From Sparassis latifolia (Eukaryota > Basidiomycota > Agaricomycetes > Polyporales > Sparassidaceae): DNA of 64,000 nucleotides. Position 1 is the stretch's first letter; every line of letters begins with the position of its first letter. The DNA lies in NCBI GenBank assembly GCA_018466975.1, contig CM031562.1:3782001-3846000 (forward strand), in the 5' to 3' direction. Positions 25,801 to 37,834 of this stretch are shown here, one piece after another. The notes below the pieces were generated by a model. It made no database searches. It was not told the origin of the DNA and was given only the letters and a program-made list of their open reading frames with translations. A program made the translations under genes and the position numbers.

Positions 25801-28800
25801 AGCAACCTCTATTTCGCACTTTTCTTCCACGTTCCCAGTCACCACCTGCCGTGGTGACGCAATCAATGGCGGCACATTCCCCAATCCCACGACATCAACT
25901 ACTACCAACTAACTCCCTGTGGAGATCGGCGGCGGGACATCCAGAACCACAGGTATTGCATAGTGACCTTCATCTGGACAGACAATTACTATTGGTCTCT
26001 ATACAGCGGTCTTCACCACGGAGATCCACAGCGGCGCAATCGGAAGCTCCAACTTCACCCAATCTCCCTCGACGATTAGATTCGCAGGGAATACAATTGG
26101 TCGACCAGACTTCGCGCGCGGCCTCTGGGAGGCAAGGTCCAGATATGCATTTTTTGCCACAAGTATCACCTACCACGGCGTGCACACCCATGGCAGCACA
26201 AGCCGCACCCCAACGTTCCCTCGGAGTCTTTCAGCTACATCCGCAGGCGGTACCTATTCCTGAACAGCAACCCATGAGGATGCGGTTTACTCCTCAGGCT
26301 TTGTCCACCCCATCTCAACAGCAATTATTGTTCCCTCATCACTCACAGCCACCGGTGGCACCTATTCCTGATCAGGAAGCTGTGGAATCGCAGTCTGTCA
26401 TTCGGGCTTCACCCACAAACCCTGGGCGGGAAGCGATGTATGACATTGCTGAGCCGTCGCTGGGCATTTTAGATCCACGATATATAGCTCAGTCTCCCTC
26501 CGCGGATTCTCAGCAGCATACTTTGCATGTTACTTTTCAGCCTCCTCCACAGCCACCACTTGCTGCTCAGGGCCCCACGACAACTCAGTCAGTAGTTCGA
26601 GCATCACCACGCATACTCCCCCAGGACAGCGTCCCTCGGCTACAGGTCACACCTGTTCTGATACTGGGATCCATTGCTACAGAATGCACAACTCACGCCA
26701 CGCATGCCATCTCTCGACGAGAGCTATGAATACCATCATCCTCCGAATATGTACCAATGGTGTTACAGCCTGTATCACGACCCCCCCCAGAGCGTTCGTC
26801 GCAGCCACCTCGACATGCTCAGACCCCTCCCACATTCGCACCGACGTTCATGGCATCCCAATCTTCATCACGGCTCTCTCAGAGCGAAGCAGGAGTGGAA
26901 CACATTGCAACAAGTGTTGCTTCTGCTCAGAAGCATGCCTCCGAACTTCAGTTACGACCACACGGAGCATCTGCAAACATAGGAACATCGGATCGGTCTG
27001 TCTTCGCAAGTCCTATACACGGTGGTGTCTCAGTACATGTACGTAGTACCAGATTGCGATCTAGCCTTTGGTTAACTTGCGGTACATTTCTCCGTATAGC
27101 AGGAACAATTTGCGCTGCCGCAATTGCAAGCACCGCGTCTTGATCAGAATGCTGCTCGGCCTGCTTACCAGTCGCTCGTCGATCCAGTTCCACACAGTCT
27201 CATTCGACAGAAAGCCCCTTTACAGCCACGTCTACAGCTATTACCTGCAGGTGACAATGCGACATTGAATGGTAAGCTGCAAGCTTCATCCCAACCTCAA
27301 ACTACAGACTGTGCCATGCAACCGCACTCACCCAAATCAACCACTCGTAATTCTGATTCTGATGCCCTAGTTCGACCGTGCAGCAGTGTACCGGCAGCAT
27401 CCAGAACTTCTCAGCAGCAAGCTCCCTATATCACCGGTCATCCGCAAACTTCACTTATACCAGCTCGAGCATCAAATACTTGTACACCCGAGAGCAGGGA
27501 CACCCACGTCGAGACAGTTGCTACTCAAAACCGTCACGCCCGTCCGGATTCTTCGAGACAGCATACACAGACTATGCTTCAGCATGCCAACCGCGCGACC
27601 CAACAGCCAAGTCCCACCAGCAGTAATTCTTTACTTGTAAGTCCGTTACACTTGCAGTGCATCAGATCGTATTTCAATCACCTTCATTCTCTTCCAATGC
27701 GTAGCTGAACCGAATTGAGCTGCAACGTGGATATCAACAAATACCAATATCTACTTCTGATATAGCTGGACGAGAAGCTGGTGACGCCATGTTAGTAGAT
27801 GCAAGCTCTCAGCTCATGCATCGCGAGATGCACAGTCAAACCGAAGTTCGTGGCACTCCAGTCTCGCGCTCCGGTGGACAACTTGGGAGCGGCTATGGGC
27901 TACCACCAGTGCAAGGAGATAATACCCACTTATTTCCGCGGTCTATGAACCCCTCTGATTTAGGTGAACTAATTGCCATGCACACCGAAATGGGGATACG
28001 CAGGGCATTGGAGTCTTCTGGGCATGTCAGAAGTCAAGCGATGGAGACATCTTGGGCCCTCAATATCCTCAGCGCGCAGCAAAGCGTGCTGGAGCAAATG
28101 GATATGACGGTGACTCGGAGGATGGCAGAGCAGGTCCGAAATCACCCTGGATTGGAAAGGCAGGCCCCAATTCTGCCAAGAAGAATGCGTTGGACGTAAG
28201 TACAGGTAATCTCTAACGGCCTGAATGCAATTGTTAATGAGCAACGCAGAAGACATTGTGTCTCTTCCTGGACAAATACCACCTCAGGCCGAAGAAGGAT
28301 GTAGATTTGCAAAGGCCGCCCGATATCGAGCAAGTGGCTGCCTTCAATGCTCGCCTCGTTCGCGGCCCTGATCCCAAAGATCTGGAGTCCCTTCGCATAG
28401 ACTGGCGTTCCCGTTCACAACCGCTTGGAATAAACAAGTGATCCAATGCCTCACGGTGATGTTTTTGCAGGAGATCCGGAACAAGTATCATCCTCAATTG
28501 AGCAATATCGATATCTCAAGCACAGAGATTGAAGACCTCATCATCAACAAGTTGGTGTGCTCAAAAGGCCACTTTCGCAATAGCCTTCCGCCTGCTGCGG
28601 GAAGCCAAGAAACAGTTGCTCAGAAACACCATCGCATCATGCAGCGAGAGGACGCTAGGCTGAAGCAAGCACGACGCAACACCAGAAGGAATGGGGTATG
28701 TTTATATCACGTCTTGACCCTCGGTGATAAAATCTAATATTCATTTGCAGATCTATGGACGACGCATTGACATCGTGAATGAAAGGGAGCGAGAGGATCC

Positions 28801-29191
28801 TTCTACTTGGGGGTCTGTTCGCACCATTCTGCAGCACCTAACTGCCCGTGGCATGAGTTCTGACGAGACAGATGCACCTCACAGCACTTACGATTGCAAA
28901 GTCGTAAGGCGCGTCGCTAAACGTTGGATTCATCCTTCTGTAGCCAGTTTGTGGGAGAACGTCGACTCTTACTACAATTATCGGCGACCGGATGGTACCA
29001 TGAAACCTGGCAACAAACCAGACCATCGTCTCACCGAAAATCTCACAACAAATGACCAGTCCCAGCCTATTCCTGGACTCCCGGTCAGCCTGTACAGTCC
29101 AGAGTATTTAGAGGAGTGTCGCGATTTCCAGGTTGAATTCCTCAATCTGAGGCCCCCGGTGAATATTCCTCATGTTGCGAGGAAACCCTGA
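22890..29191 (+). CDS. Long Gln/Pro/Ser-rich protein, many exons, probably damaged
   Basis: Starts MSSPPHSTHSASRIPRKRK at 22890 and runs through a chain of short phase 0 exons (22890-23006, 23057-23116, 23172-23318, and others up to about 24950) separated by 45-70 bp GT-AG introns. The middle (25239-27640) is a long low-complexity region rich in Gln, Pro, Ser and His. The C-terminal exons (28256-29191) are folded in character: KTLCLFLDKYHLRPKKDVDL, then QHLTARGMSSDETD and PGLPVSLYSPEYLEE before TGA 29189-29191. This C-terminus resembles an expanded, uncharacterised mushroom family (GMSSDE motif). There is an in-frame TGA at 26727-26729 inside the Q/P-rich part, and the frame must change near 28140 to reach the KNALD|KTLCL junction, so this copy may be a pseudogene. 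Function unknown; the composition is typical of nuclear, intrinsically disordered proteins. Confidence 0.6.
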
Positions 29192-29917
29192 ACCTCCAGC
29201 GCGTGTATGGTGCGTATCATCTGCTCAGTGAACGATTTTTTCCCCTTGACCCATTTGACTTCGGCTTTTAGATGCCCTTCAGACAGAACGATAAGCCCGC
29301 ATATTCAGAATAGTACAGGGACTGGGAGTACGTGGGCTGATTAGCCGTAGGTATAGATTTGTTGTCTGATACACCTCTATGCACACGAATAGATAAAAGG
29401 TATTGGTACTGCCTGAGTTCAAGAAACCAGCACTTTAACGCATCAATGTTCTTTTCGTTGAGATATAAAAATAACAAAACTGGTAAAACACAAACATGAG
29501 CAATAACCGGTTGCGAATCTACTGCAGTGGTTGGCCAACCGAAGTTAACGACCTTGGCACGCGTCGAGATAAAATCGATCACGTGCTGAGAATCCCTCAG
29601 CGTCCGGATATGACGGAGCTCCTAGACTCAGATCTGCATACTGGGGTACTTGGTACAGTTTGTCGCGTCGAGCTGTCCCATCTCTGTGCTCTACAAAAGT
29701 AATCTTCTGTTATAATTCTCTAACTCATTGTCTGAGAAACAACGCTGCGTTGTCAAGGGAATACTTCCCGAGATGTTGAACCCGGAGTGCACTATAATCC
29801 TCCCTGATTTATGAATCGAATGCTAACCATCTTCTGTTTCAGTTCTCAACATATACTCACTACTTGCGGAATTTCTGGCTATCTGAACATCGTATTCATA
29901 TAACTAATCCCACCAAG
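29192..29917. other. Intergenic
   Basis: Probable 3' region of the Q/P-rich gene and promoter of the CIA30 gene. No feature recognised. Confidence 0.45.
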
Positions 29918-30939
29918 ATGTCGCACCTCGCGCAATACCTGAACAGATCCAGCAAGCTACTCCAGGACAGCACCTCTCGCAGTACGCAACTTGCTCCGCC
30001 TGCCCTTCCCCTTCCCTCTGGCTGAGTGGTGCGCACGCTTAGTGCTCTGTATGTCGGGCGCGGACAAACCCTCGCGCGCTCCCCTGACGCTCTCCTACTT
30101 GACTCGCGTGAGGACCTCCAGCAGTTCGCGACGAGATGCGACGTAGATATCGGTGGGCTGTCTACTGTGTACTTCGACCTTGATGAGTCCAGCGTGCCCC
30201 CTAGTCCGAATCAGACTGAGGTGCGGCGATTGACGGTGCGCTTTTCGGGAGAGATGAGCCTCGGTGTGCGCAGTGGGCTGCAGGGAAAAATCAGAGGAGG
30301 GTACGCAGGTTTCCGGAGCAACGTGCATTGCAGATTCCCTATGTGGTGCGATAAATGCCTAGCCCCTCTATCTCCATACCTCAGCCACGCCCTACGTTGT
30401 TCGGAGAAATAACGAATGACATATCGAACCACCAATTCCTCGCGATGCGTCTGCGCATCGCAGGGCACCCTCGCACGCGCAACTCATACTACGTCAACAT
30501 CCAGACAGACGGGCCAATAACGACCGACCTCTGGCAGCACCGCCTGTTCTTCCACCGGGACGATGGCGGATAGGAGGACATTTTCGTACACGCTACACCC
30601 TCATATTGTTTCATCCCGCAGCCCCGCTGAGCCATGCCCGTACCGCAGATCCCCTTCTCAGACTTCGTGCTTACGAATGTGGGTGAGGTATCGCCGGAGC
30701 AGATCAAGATGTTCCGCGAGCGTGTCCGCACCATCAGCATATTGATGCTCGGTGGTAACAACAGAGTCTCAGGCCCGTATGAGCTTGGCGTCGACTCCTT
30801 CCGCGCGGTGAACCACGAGGACATGCCGCTTGCTGCTATACCTAGTACGTGTGTTCCGACACGACGGGGTGGGTGCTGACACACGTTTGCAGAAGTCGAA
30901 TCGTCGAAAGGAACGCAATGGGAAAGACATCCTGTGTGA
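29918..30939 (+). pseudogene. CIA30: CIA30 family (complex I intermediate-associated protein 30), one nonsense codon
   Basis: Homolog of NDUFAF1/CIA30, which assists assembly of mitochondrial NADH:ubiquinone oxidoreductase. Five exons join in frame: 29918-29981, 30027-30322, 30385-30585, 30649-30844 and 30893-30939 (267 codons). Family hallmarks are DLQQFATRCDVDIGGLSTV, LQGKIRGGYAGFRS, ITNDISNHQFLAMRLRIAGH, NSYYVNIQTDGPITTDLWQH and MFRERVRTISILMLGGN, covering the whole domain. Codon 183 (30571-30573) is TAG in the stretch RDDGG-stop-EDIF, where the family, as I recall it, has Trp, so one G-to-A change truncates the protein at about two thirds. Everything after the stop is still in frame and well spliced, so the lesion is recent, or a sequence error, or a polymorphism. 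It converges on RAS. Confidence 0.85.
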
Positions 30940-31607
30940 GCGGTCGTGTAGCTTGCTGTGTGTGCCATCCATCTATCTAGGACTTCTATTCCTCTACTTT
31001 CACGCCGGAAATGATGCTCAAAGCCTTGAGCGACGGCTGTCACTGTCAAACAGCTTCACAGAAGAGGCACTTCTATCGGCACTATCTGCCACTCACGTCA
31101 TCTTAAAGGTTGGTGACTGGTATACTTGTGGCGAGCATGGGAACCGGCCTTGCTACCGCAAGATGTGTGGATATCATTAAATGACCCCTCGACATGATAC
31201 ATCTGTCGGAGGGCGCTGCCACGAAATCAGTGATATGTCGAGGCAGACGACAGCCGTGGCGGCCCGTAGCCAAACACAGTGTTTTGCATTCACAGGCGGA
31301 CATGACTGCGAACATTTAGCATATTATTCACAACATCGAAGTTCTAATATCCAACAGGAGAATCCATGATGGGAACGAGTAGAAACGGAGTGTGAGGGAG
31401 TGAGAGACGGAAGCTGCAACAATTGCGCACATTGAAAATACAGAGCAAGACGACAATGGGAGACAATCCGATTGCGGGACACCACAGACAACGGAAGCTC
31501 ATAACTCACAAGAGAAGATGAGAAAATGAGAAGATAAGGTGGCACTATGATCCATGGTACCGCAGGAATGGGAACAGCAGTGACGGAAAGCAGAATACAG
31601 GATGCCA
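30940..31607. other. Intergenic, convergent 3' ends of CIA30 and RAS
   Basis: No recognisable feature. Confidence 0.5.
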
Positions 31608-32693
31608 TCATACGACGACACACCCACCACAGCAGCCCCCTGCGCCATCTTCAGGGTGCTGTTCTGAGTATATTCTGGGCGCGGTCGGTGCGGCGGACTG
31701 CACACCGGGACGGCCTGTCTGCTTCTCCTGTACACGAGCCTATTCTCAGAAGGCACTGCAAATGACCGTATCGACACCAACCTTGTTATACTTCCTAATT
31801 TCACGGACGAGGTTATGAAACGCCTCGTCGATGTTAATCCGTTGTTTTGCAGACGTCACGATGAACTTGCAACCTAAATGCTTTGCAAGGTCGCGGCCCT
31901 CTGTGCGGCGGCACATTCCGTCAGTCTCACCAACACTGGAAAGAGCGGGAGATGACGTATACCGTTCATGCCGACCTGGCACTCATACTCGAGATCACTC
32001 TTGTTCGCGATGACAATGACAGGGAACGAATCCTGGTCCTTCACGCGGAGGATCTGCCGATGGAATGTGCTGATTTCCTCGAAGGAGTTGCGTGATGTGA
32101 TCGAGTAGACGAGCAAGAAACCTTCGCCGGTGCGCATGTACTGCTCGCGCATCGCGCTGCAGCGCGTGAAATGGTGTGAGTCACTGGCGTGAGCGGAGGT
32201 AACACACCCGTATTCTTCCTGCCCGGCCGTGTCTAGTACGTCCAGGAGCGCGACCTCATCGTCAATCACGCATTGCTTGCGGTACGAATCTGTGCGAGAT
32301 CGTCAGAATTGTCTTTACAGCTATCTGCCTCGTATCTGGGGTTGAACGACGAACGAATTGTGCTGGAGCTATTGGAGATTCAGGAGAGGTGGCACGATGA
32401 ATGCGGGGGGCGGAAGCAAATGCAGCGGAGATAAACGGTGCAACCTAGCGCGCTTACTCACCTTCGATGGTGGGGTCGTACTCGTCCACGAAATGGCTCT
32501 GAATGAATTGAACCGTCACGGCCGACTTTCCGACACCTGCGGGACACTCGTCAGGCTCACACTTGAAACCGTACTGCTGGAAATACTCACCTCCTCTGCC
32601 AACGACTACGAGCTTGTACTCTCGGAAAAATTGTGCCTATGACGATAATCAGTGTGTGAAGGACAGAAAACACAGTTTCTGCACCATGGACAT
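31608..32693 (-). CDS. ras: Ras small GTPase
   Basis: GTP/GDP switch of the Ras family, plasma membrane-attached. Seven exons join in frame: 32693-32685 (MSM), 32636-32591, 32536-32462, 32289-32208, 32156-31963, 31900-31782 and 31739-31608, about 218 residues. G1 is VVVGRGGVGKS (P-loop), the effector loop is [18 protein letters not shown]3 is [14 protein letters not shown] with the catalytic Gln, G4 is [11 protein letters not shown] and G5 is [13 protein letters not shown]. The C-terminus, [10 protein letters not shown], provides a CaaX prenylation box preceded by Cys residues suited to palmitoylation. Oddities: Arg in the P-loop at the position of human Ras Ala11, and IVTSAK instead of the usual IETSAK. 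The largest intron (about 172 bp) lies between the P-loop/effector exon and the DTAGQ exon. No break was found; the gene looks functional. Confidence 0.93.
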
Positions 32694-35141
32694 GGTTTGA
32701 GGGGTTGAAAGGATAGGAAACAAGAGTTTATAGTTGTAGCAAGGCGTGGCACTAGAAGAAGCAGATTTGGCGAAGACTCTGATAGAGTGCAAGGAAAGTA
32801 AGATTACGATTAGTTTGGTCGTGTTTTCGTGTGGGAAGCCATATCGTTGTTGTCCCTGTATTATGAAATGGCAAGGGAGAGCAAGCTTTGTACTCTTATT
32901 GGCAAGATGACAATTTTGAGAGGCAACGACGTCGGCTTCCATTCCACGCAAAGAAGCGCTGAGGCGACGCCAATGGGGCCGCTGCCAGCTAGCTACATTT
33001 ATAGGCTCGTTAACTTCGCCTCAGTCGCGTGATGGATATACCACTCATTGGTACGTTTTCTCTTTGACTGCTTCCGGCCTCTCAGTGGACATAATGCATC
33101 CCCCAACTAGCGGTTGTCAAAATCGAGGGTGCAGGAGCACTGCGTCGTGGCCATTTTGAGCCGGGATGCACCCATCCACGTAGTCAATCTATGCTAAAAA
33201 CCGCGGTAGCACGGGTTGAGCTGCCCTGAATGGTCTCGTAGAAGTGTGGTACCTCCCTGCAGTGTTTAGACCTCAAAGCCGAAACATGTGTCCGTAAATT
33301 CGCAGCTCAGGGCCTCGGTAACGCCGGGCCTTTGTACGTCCCTCGTCGCTCTTCGAAGATCACCAATGATATCTTTCCCCGACGGCCTGTACGCGTGCAT
33401 GCCAGTCACGCTCTTACTCTCGCTCTTTATCGTCCCCGCGTGCAACCTCCAAAACCCGACCACCTTCATCGTCATGGTCCTGTTCGTCTGTGCACTCATC
33501 CAGCTCCTCGCTTGCAGATAGGAGTTTGTGTGTACAAGGCCTTTCGGTGTGACGGGTCGGTAACCGACCCCTTACACCCGTCTTGGCCTCCCACACCAGT
33601 AATGATATCACGCGCAGTGCAGCACAGCGACCCGATGTGTTTTTGTGTACGTGGTGTACGTGACGGGCAAGTTCATGAATACGAGTATTCTGGCCATCTA
33701 GGTGTTCAAGTACGAAATATTTACTTTATGTAAAGCTCTCACCGGGAATTTGCATGTGCTTCTGCTAGTTCACAGGCTTGCTAACACCTTATTCGAGATG
33801 CAAGAAGCAAGTGATGCGCGCAATGTGTTCATCATGCAGAGCAAGATACAAAGTGACCATGATGGTGCATACGAGGACGAGCATGCCACAGACTCGTGCG
33901 TATCATCCTTATTTTTCGCCTCAAATCACTGAGACACCATGGCATCTATCCCATGCTCTGCATGTCTGGGGAACAGATGCACGTCCTCAATTTCTCATAT
34001 GTACGGTGTTTCAATGTGGTGCCTTCATATTGAATTTTTACACAACCTACTTTTCAGTATTTGTCAAGCCGGCAAGTGTCGAGGTCAACTAGGGTCCGAC
34101 ACGAACTCTTACCTCGGCACGTTGAACATACTCACTTTCACGACGCCAATAGTGCTCCCCCCGCCAACATTATTTTCCTTTCAACGGGCGCGAATCACAT
34201 GTAAATTTCGATCATTCTCAATGTCATTTTTATCGTGTACTGGTTTTTGGTTGATTTTCCCTGTCAGGCTTTGCAATAATGGGAAAATCTACTTCTGGGT
34301 CTCATGTGTGGATTGGCAGGACCACCACTTTAGCCATGAACCCTCAGACTTCGTTCGACAGACAATGCGTCAGAGCGCTTACTACGTGTACCTGGACCCG
34401 CGGTGGCGCAACTTTGAAGCACATAGCCGCAATGCTTTGTTGCATTCTCCTCGGACGCTCCGGGATTATCGCCATGCTCTTGTATATTTTGTGGCAGATC
34501 GTTAACGTTTCGACCCTGTGTGTCTGCTTGCAGATTTGTTCTGTGTGCATGCTGAACGTGCTGGATTCCCCCGTCAGGCACGTTGACCTGGTCATGTTGT
34601 ATGCTCACGTCTCGCAAGTTGACGCCTTGGCCGGATGCCGCATTCCCGTCAGCGGATATGCGTTGTTTGCCTTCTTTAAAAGGTATAGCATTGCACTTGC
34701 GCCCGTTTCCACGCAGCCTCAGAATGACTCCATGCAAGTGGTGCTGCGGGTAACTTGAATGTCAATTGCTTGACGGTTTCCATGTCTATGTCGTTTGCTG
34801 CCATGCAACTATTCGTAAATGTGTATTTAGGTTGCGCTCGAAGTCCACAGCTATTGTTTTGTACCAATTCAAAGGGGCGAAGGCTTGACTTCGATAATAC
34901 TGTCTGAGATGAGAGCTTTACGTTACGGTGCGCAATCGCAACCATTTATGCAACTATGTAAACGAATGAGGCCTCAGGCATTGTGATCGCGGAAGCCGCG
35001 CTGCAAGCGCTGGCGCAGCTCGAGCACCGCAAGACGACGCGACGAAGGCTTCTGAGGGACCTTCCTTTGCCTTTGCGGATGAGCAGCTTTGAGCTGCCGT
35101 ACATGCGGTGAGAGCTGGACTCTGGAGGGAACCGCCACTCA
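32694..35141. other. No firm gene; some hydrophobic open stretches
   Basis: Plus-strand frames at 33288-33521, 33702-34505 and 34279-34758 contain hydrophobic segments (for example VTLLLSLFIVPACNLQN) and short GT-AG-like gaps, so a decayed membrane-protein gene is possible. I could not build a continuous model. A possible first exon MDIPLI|AVVKIEGAG starts at 33033 on the plus strand. Confidence 0.3.
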
Positions 35142-35335
35142 GGGAGCCAGCGAGCCGCCCAGTAAGCCACCCGGTAAGCCGCCGCCCAATAAGCCACTCA
35201 GGGAGCCGCCCAGGGAGCCACCCAGGGAGCCCAGGGAGCCACCCAGTCAGCCGCCCAGTCAGCCGCCCAATGAGCCGCCCAGTCAGCCGCCCAATGAGCC
35301 ACTCAGGGAGCCGCCCAGTGAGCCTATCACATTTG
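35142..35335 (+). repeat. 12 bp GAGCCGCCCAGT array
   Basis: About 16 imperfect 12 bp units. In one frame they read as EPPS/QPPS/EPLR repeats; the opposite strand reads (G/S)RL(T/P)G(R/W). The open frames here are most likely a by-product of a unit length divisible by three. Confidence 0.85.
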
Positions 35336-36027
35336 TTCAAGATCGAAAACTTGAATTTGTAATCCCACTTGTCCCGAGGACAAACCTAATACAAGTGTCA
35401 GATTTGGTATGAATTTGGGTCTCGACCACTGTCAATCCAAATTCCAAATTTAAATACAGAATATGTTCCCTTGAAAGGACTTGCAAATGGAGGCTTTCTT
35501 ACTTGAGTACAAATCCTGAGATTGCAACGAATCTCTTGCCCTTCCAAATTTTGCGTTTCTCACGTCACATAAATGCAAAGTATGCGTAGAGATTTGTGAA
35601 TGAATGCAAAGCCTTATACAAAATCTCGGCTTTCTGTGTATTTTGAATAGACTTTGTTTGCAGGAGAAACGGTTACATTGTACATAGGGTTATTTCATAC
35701 ATTTGTACGGCGACACAAATTCGGGTCTGTCTCAAGTGTAAGTTACTAGTCACGGTATGTCGCGAGGTTGTCTCAACGACTTGTTGTGACTGCGTCAATT
35801 AACTTGCGTCCGTCTGCCAGCCCTATGTCACATTATCGGGATGAACCTGCCAGCTTGATGTGGTAGAAAGGCATTCGGTGTTGGCCTATGATGTGGCTTA
35901 TCGTGCTTTCCGTTCTCTCCAGTTATTTTCGTCGCTCTGGATTTCCAGTGAGCTTCTTCTGTTGGTGCTTCCCGTGTTCCAGCTACTGTCACGATGTCAT
36001 GGAAATAGAACCACGATGCCTCTACTA
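35336..36027. other. No gene recognised
   Basis: AT-richer sequence without supported features. Confidence 0.45.
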
Positions 36028-36217
36028 CATCAGCAAAAGTCAACTTTTGGTTACCTCCATTTAGCTCCCTTATCTCTTTAATTAAGGAGGTCTCTGTTCT
36101 TATTTGGGCAATTAAAGCCAATAAGGGTGAATAATGGAGGAATAAGAGAAGGGATCTCCTTATTTTTCCTGAATCAAGGGAATAACACCGGTAAGCAAAA
36201 GTTGACTTTTGCTGATG
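36028..36217. mobile_element. 190 bp MITE with TA target duplication
   Basis: Begins CATCAGCAAAAGTCAACTTTT and ends with its reverse complement AAAAGTTGACTTTTGCTGATG. The terminal inverted repeats are about 28 bp and run into TTACC/GGTAA. It is flanked by TA on both sides (36026-36027 and 36218-36219), the duplication made by Tc1/mariner-type transposases. No coding capacity. A minus-strand open frame crossing it (35828-36388) is not accepted as a gene. Confidence 0.8.
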
Positions 36218-36219
36218 TA

Positions 36220-37834
36220 AGTATCTTGCAACTTGTCTGCGATACGTTTCCCAAAGATGGGCCCTATTCAAGTTCAGCACCTCACCACGTGGAGCACTGC
36301 CAAGGCATGCCTTTCCCCCACTGACGGTATTAAAGCCCCTTACCTGTGTGGTCTCACTATTATCAACCACATGTTCGCGAAACCTCAAATTCGGCTGGCA
36401 CTCTTCGCTTCATAAAGTGAATATCACCCAACATTTTAATCAATTCACCTCCATCCGACTCGGATACTACCGCTGTCTATAATTCCTGAAGTACCACTGG
36501 GTAACTCATTCTCGTCACAGCGACCATTCATTGAATCATTCAATTATACACTCTGTCGACCATGATCCTGGGTGACTGACTACCACTCAAGATGGGACCA
36601 TTCTCGCAAAGCGATGAGGCGGCATGACTGTTACTAATACCTCTCAGGCGTACATGTCGTTTTAATGCATAATATACCGAAGACTGTAAGTCGAGTGTGA
36701 TGCAAACTCTCCAGTAGTCGTAGAGCAGAGCATGCATGCATAGCGGCTATGCATACAGATGTGTAGGGGATGCACAGCGGATGCATAGCGGTATGCACAG
36801 GATACTGCGCGCCCTCTTACCTTTTCAGTCAGCCTATTCTTAGTTCAATACTTCCCTTCCATCCCGACTTGGCACTATACCCGCCTGCAGCACTGCCACC
36901 CGCCCGCTTCCTCTTTGGCTACATTGATCCCCTTATCACTCGAAATCCTATCTCCACTGGATCTCCTGGATCAACGGACATGTTCTCCATCTTCCTTAGA
37001 TCTGACATGCTGTCCGCCTTTTCACTCTTGTGTAAACCGGGTCCGAGGTGACCTGGGACCTGCAGGCTACTCATGTTTCGTGCGCACTTTGCTATCTGGT
37101 GTCTACTGACTTGTAATCCTGTCCGTAGGCCTAGCACTTCACGTTGAGTAGCTAGACTACACTCGCAATCCATGTAGTTGTGGGACCTGTACATTATATT
37201 CACAATTCATCTGTTGGAGATTTCCTGGAGCTGCTGTGTCCTCAGATTATTGCCGTGTCATTCATGTGGCGTGCGCTGTAGCGCATGATGCATCATGCTG
37301 CACTCTGGTTTCGCAATGCATAATGCAGCGCTGTGGTGCACGATGCATAACACATCGAGTCATCTGTTCAGTTCCGTGTACCTTCCATTATGCATCGCAC
37401 TGTTGAATACGATGCATAACGCATCGAGCTGTCTGTTCAATTCCATGTACCTTCCATTATGCATCGCGCTGTCATATGATAAGGCTGAAAACACACATGT
37501 ATTCACAACCAAATTACTATGGTAGCAAGAAATCACTAACAAGAAACAACCACACAAGATAGACTACGTCACAAGTACCACCACAAAACACAGCACATGT
37601 CAAGATATCAAGAAAGACAAGAAGGCATGCGGGACAGAAACACAACTGTAAGAATGAAAGCCGAATGAACGACGAGCCACCAAGACGTCCAAGAAATCAA
37701 TGACAAGACACAACGACAGACACAGGCCATCTTCCGGAAAATATTCACCGCGCATACATATCAACACATCATACCTCATTGTTTCCTTTGCTTCGCCCCG
37801 TCGACAGTATCTCCCACTCGGGTTTCATTCTCCT
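36220..37834. other. No gene; rich in ATGCAT motifs
   Basis: Contains the 69 bp duplication listed separately and clusters of ATGCAT-containing sequence (36730-36800, 37270-37480). No coding region supported. Confidence 0.45.
37342..37476 (+). repeat. 69 bp tandem duplication
   Basis: Two units starting GATGCATAAC(A/G)CATCGAG and containing GTACCTTCCATTATGCATCG. Confidence 0.8.

Noticed and set aside
35089..35412. Pro-rich proteins on both strands
   Set aside because: Generated by a 12 bp repeat; no flanking coding signal.
35828..36388. 186-codon minus-strand frame
   Set aside because: It runs straight through a MITE with intact TA duplication, so the frame is accidental.
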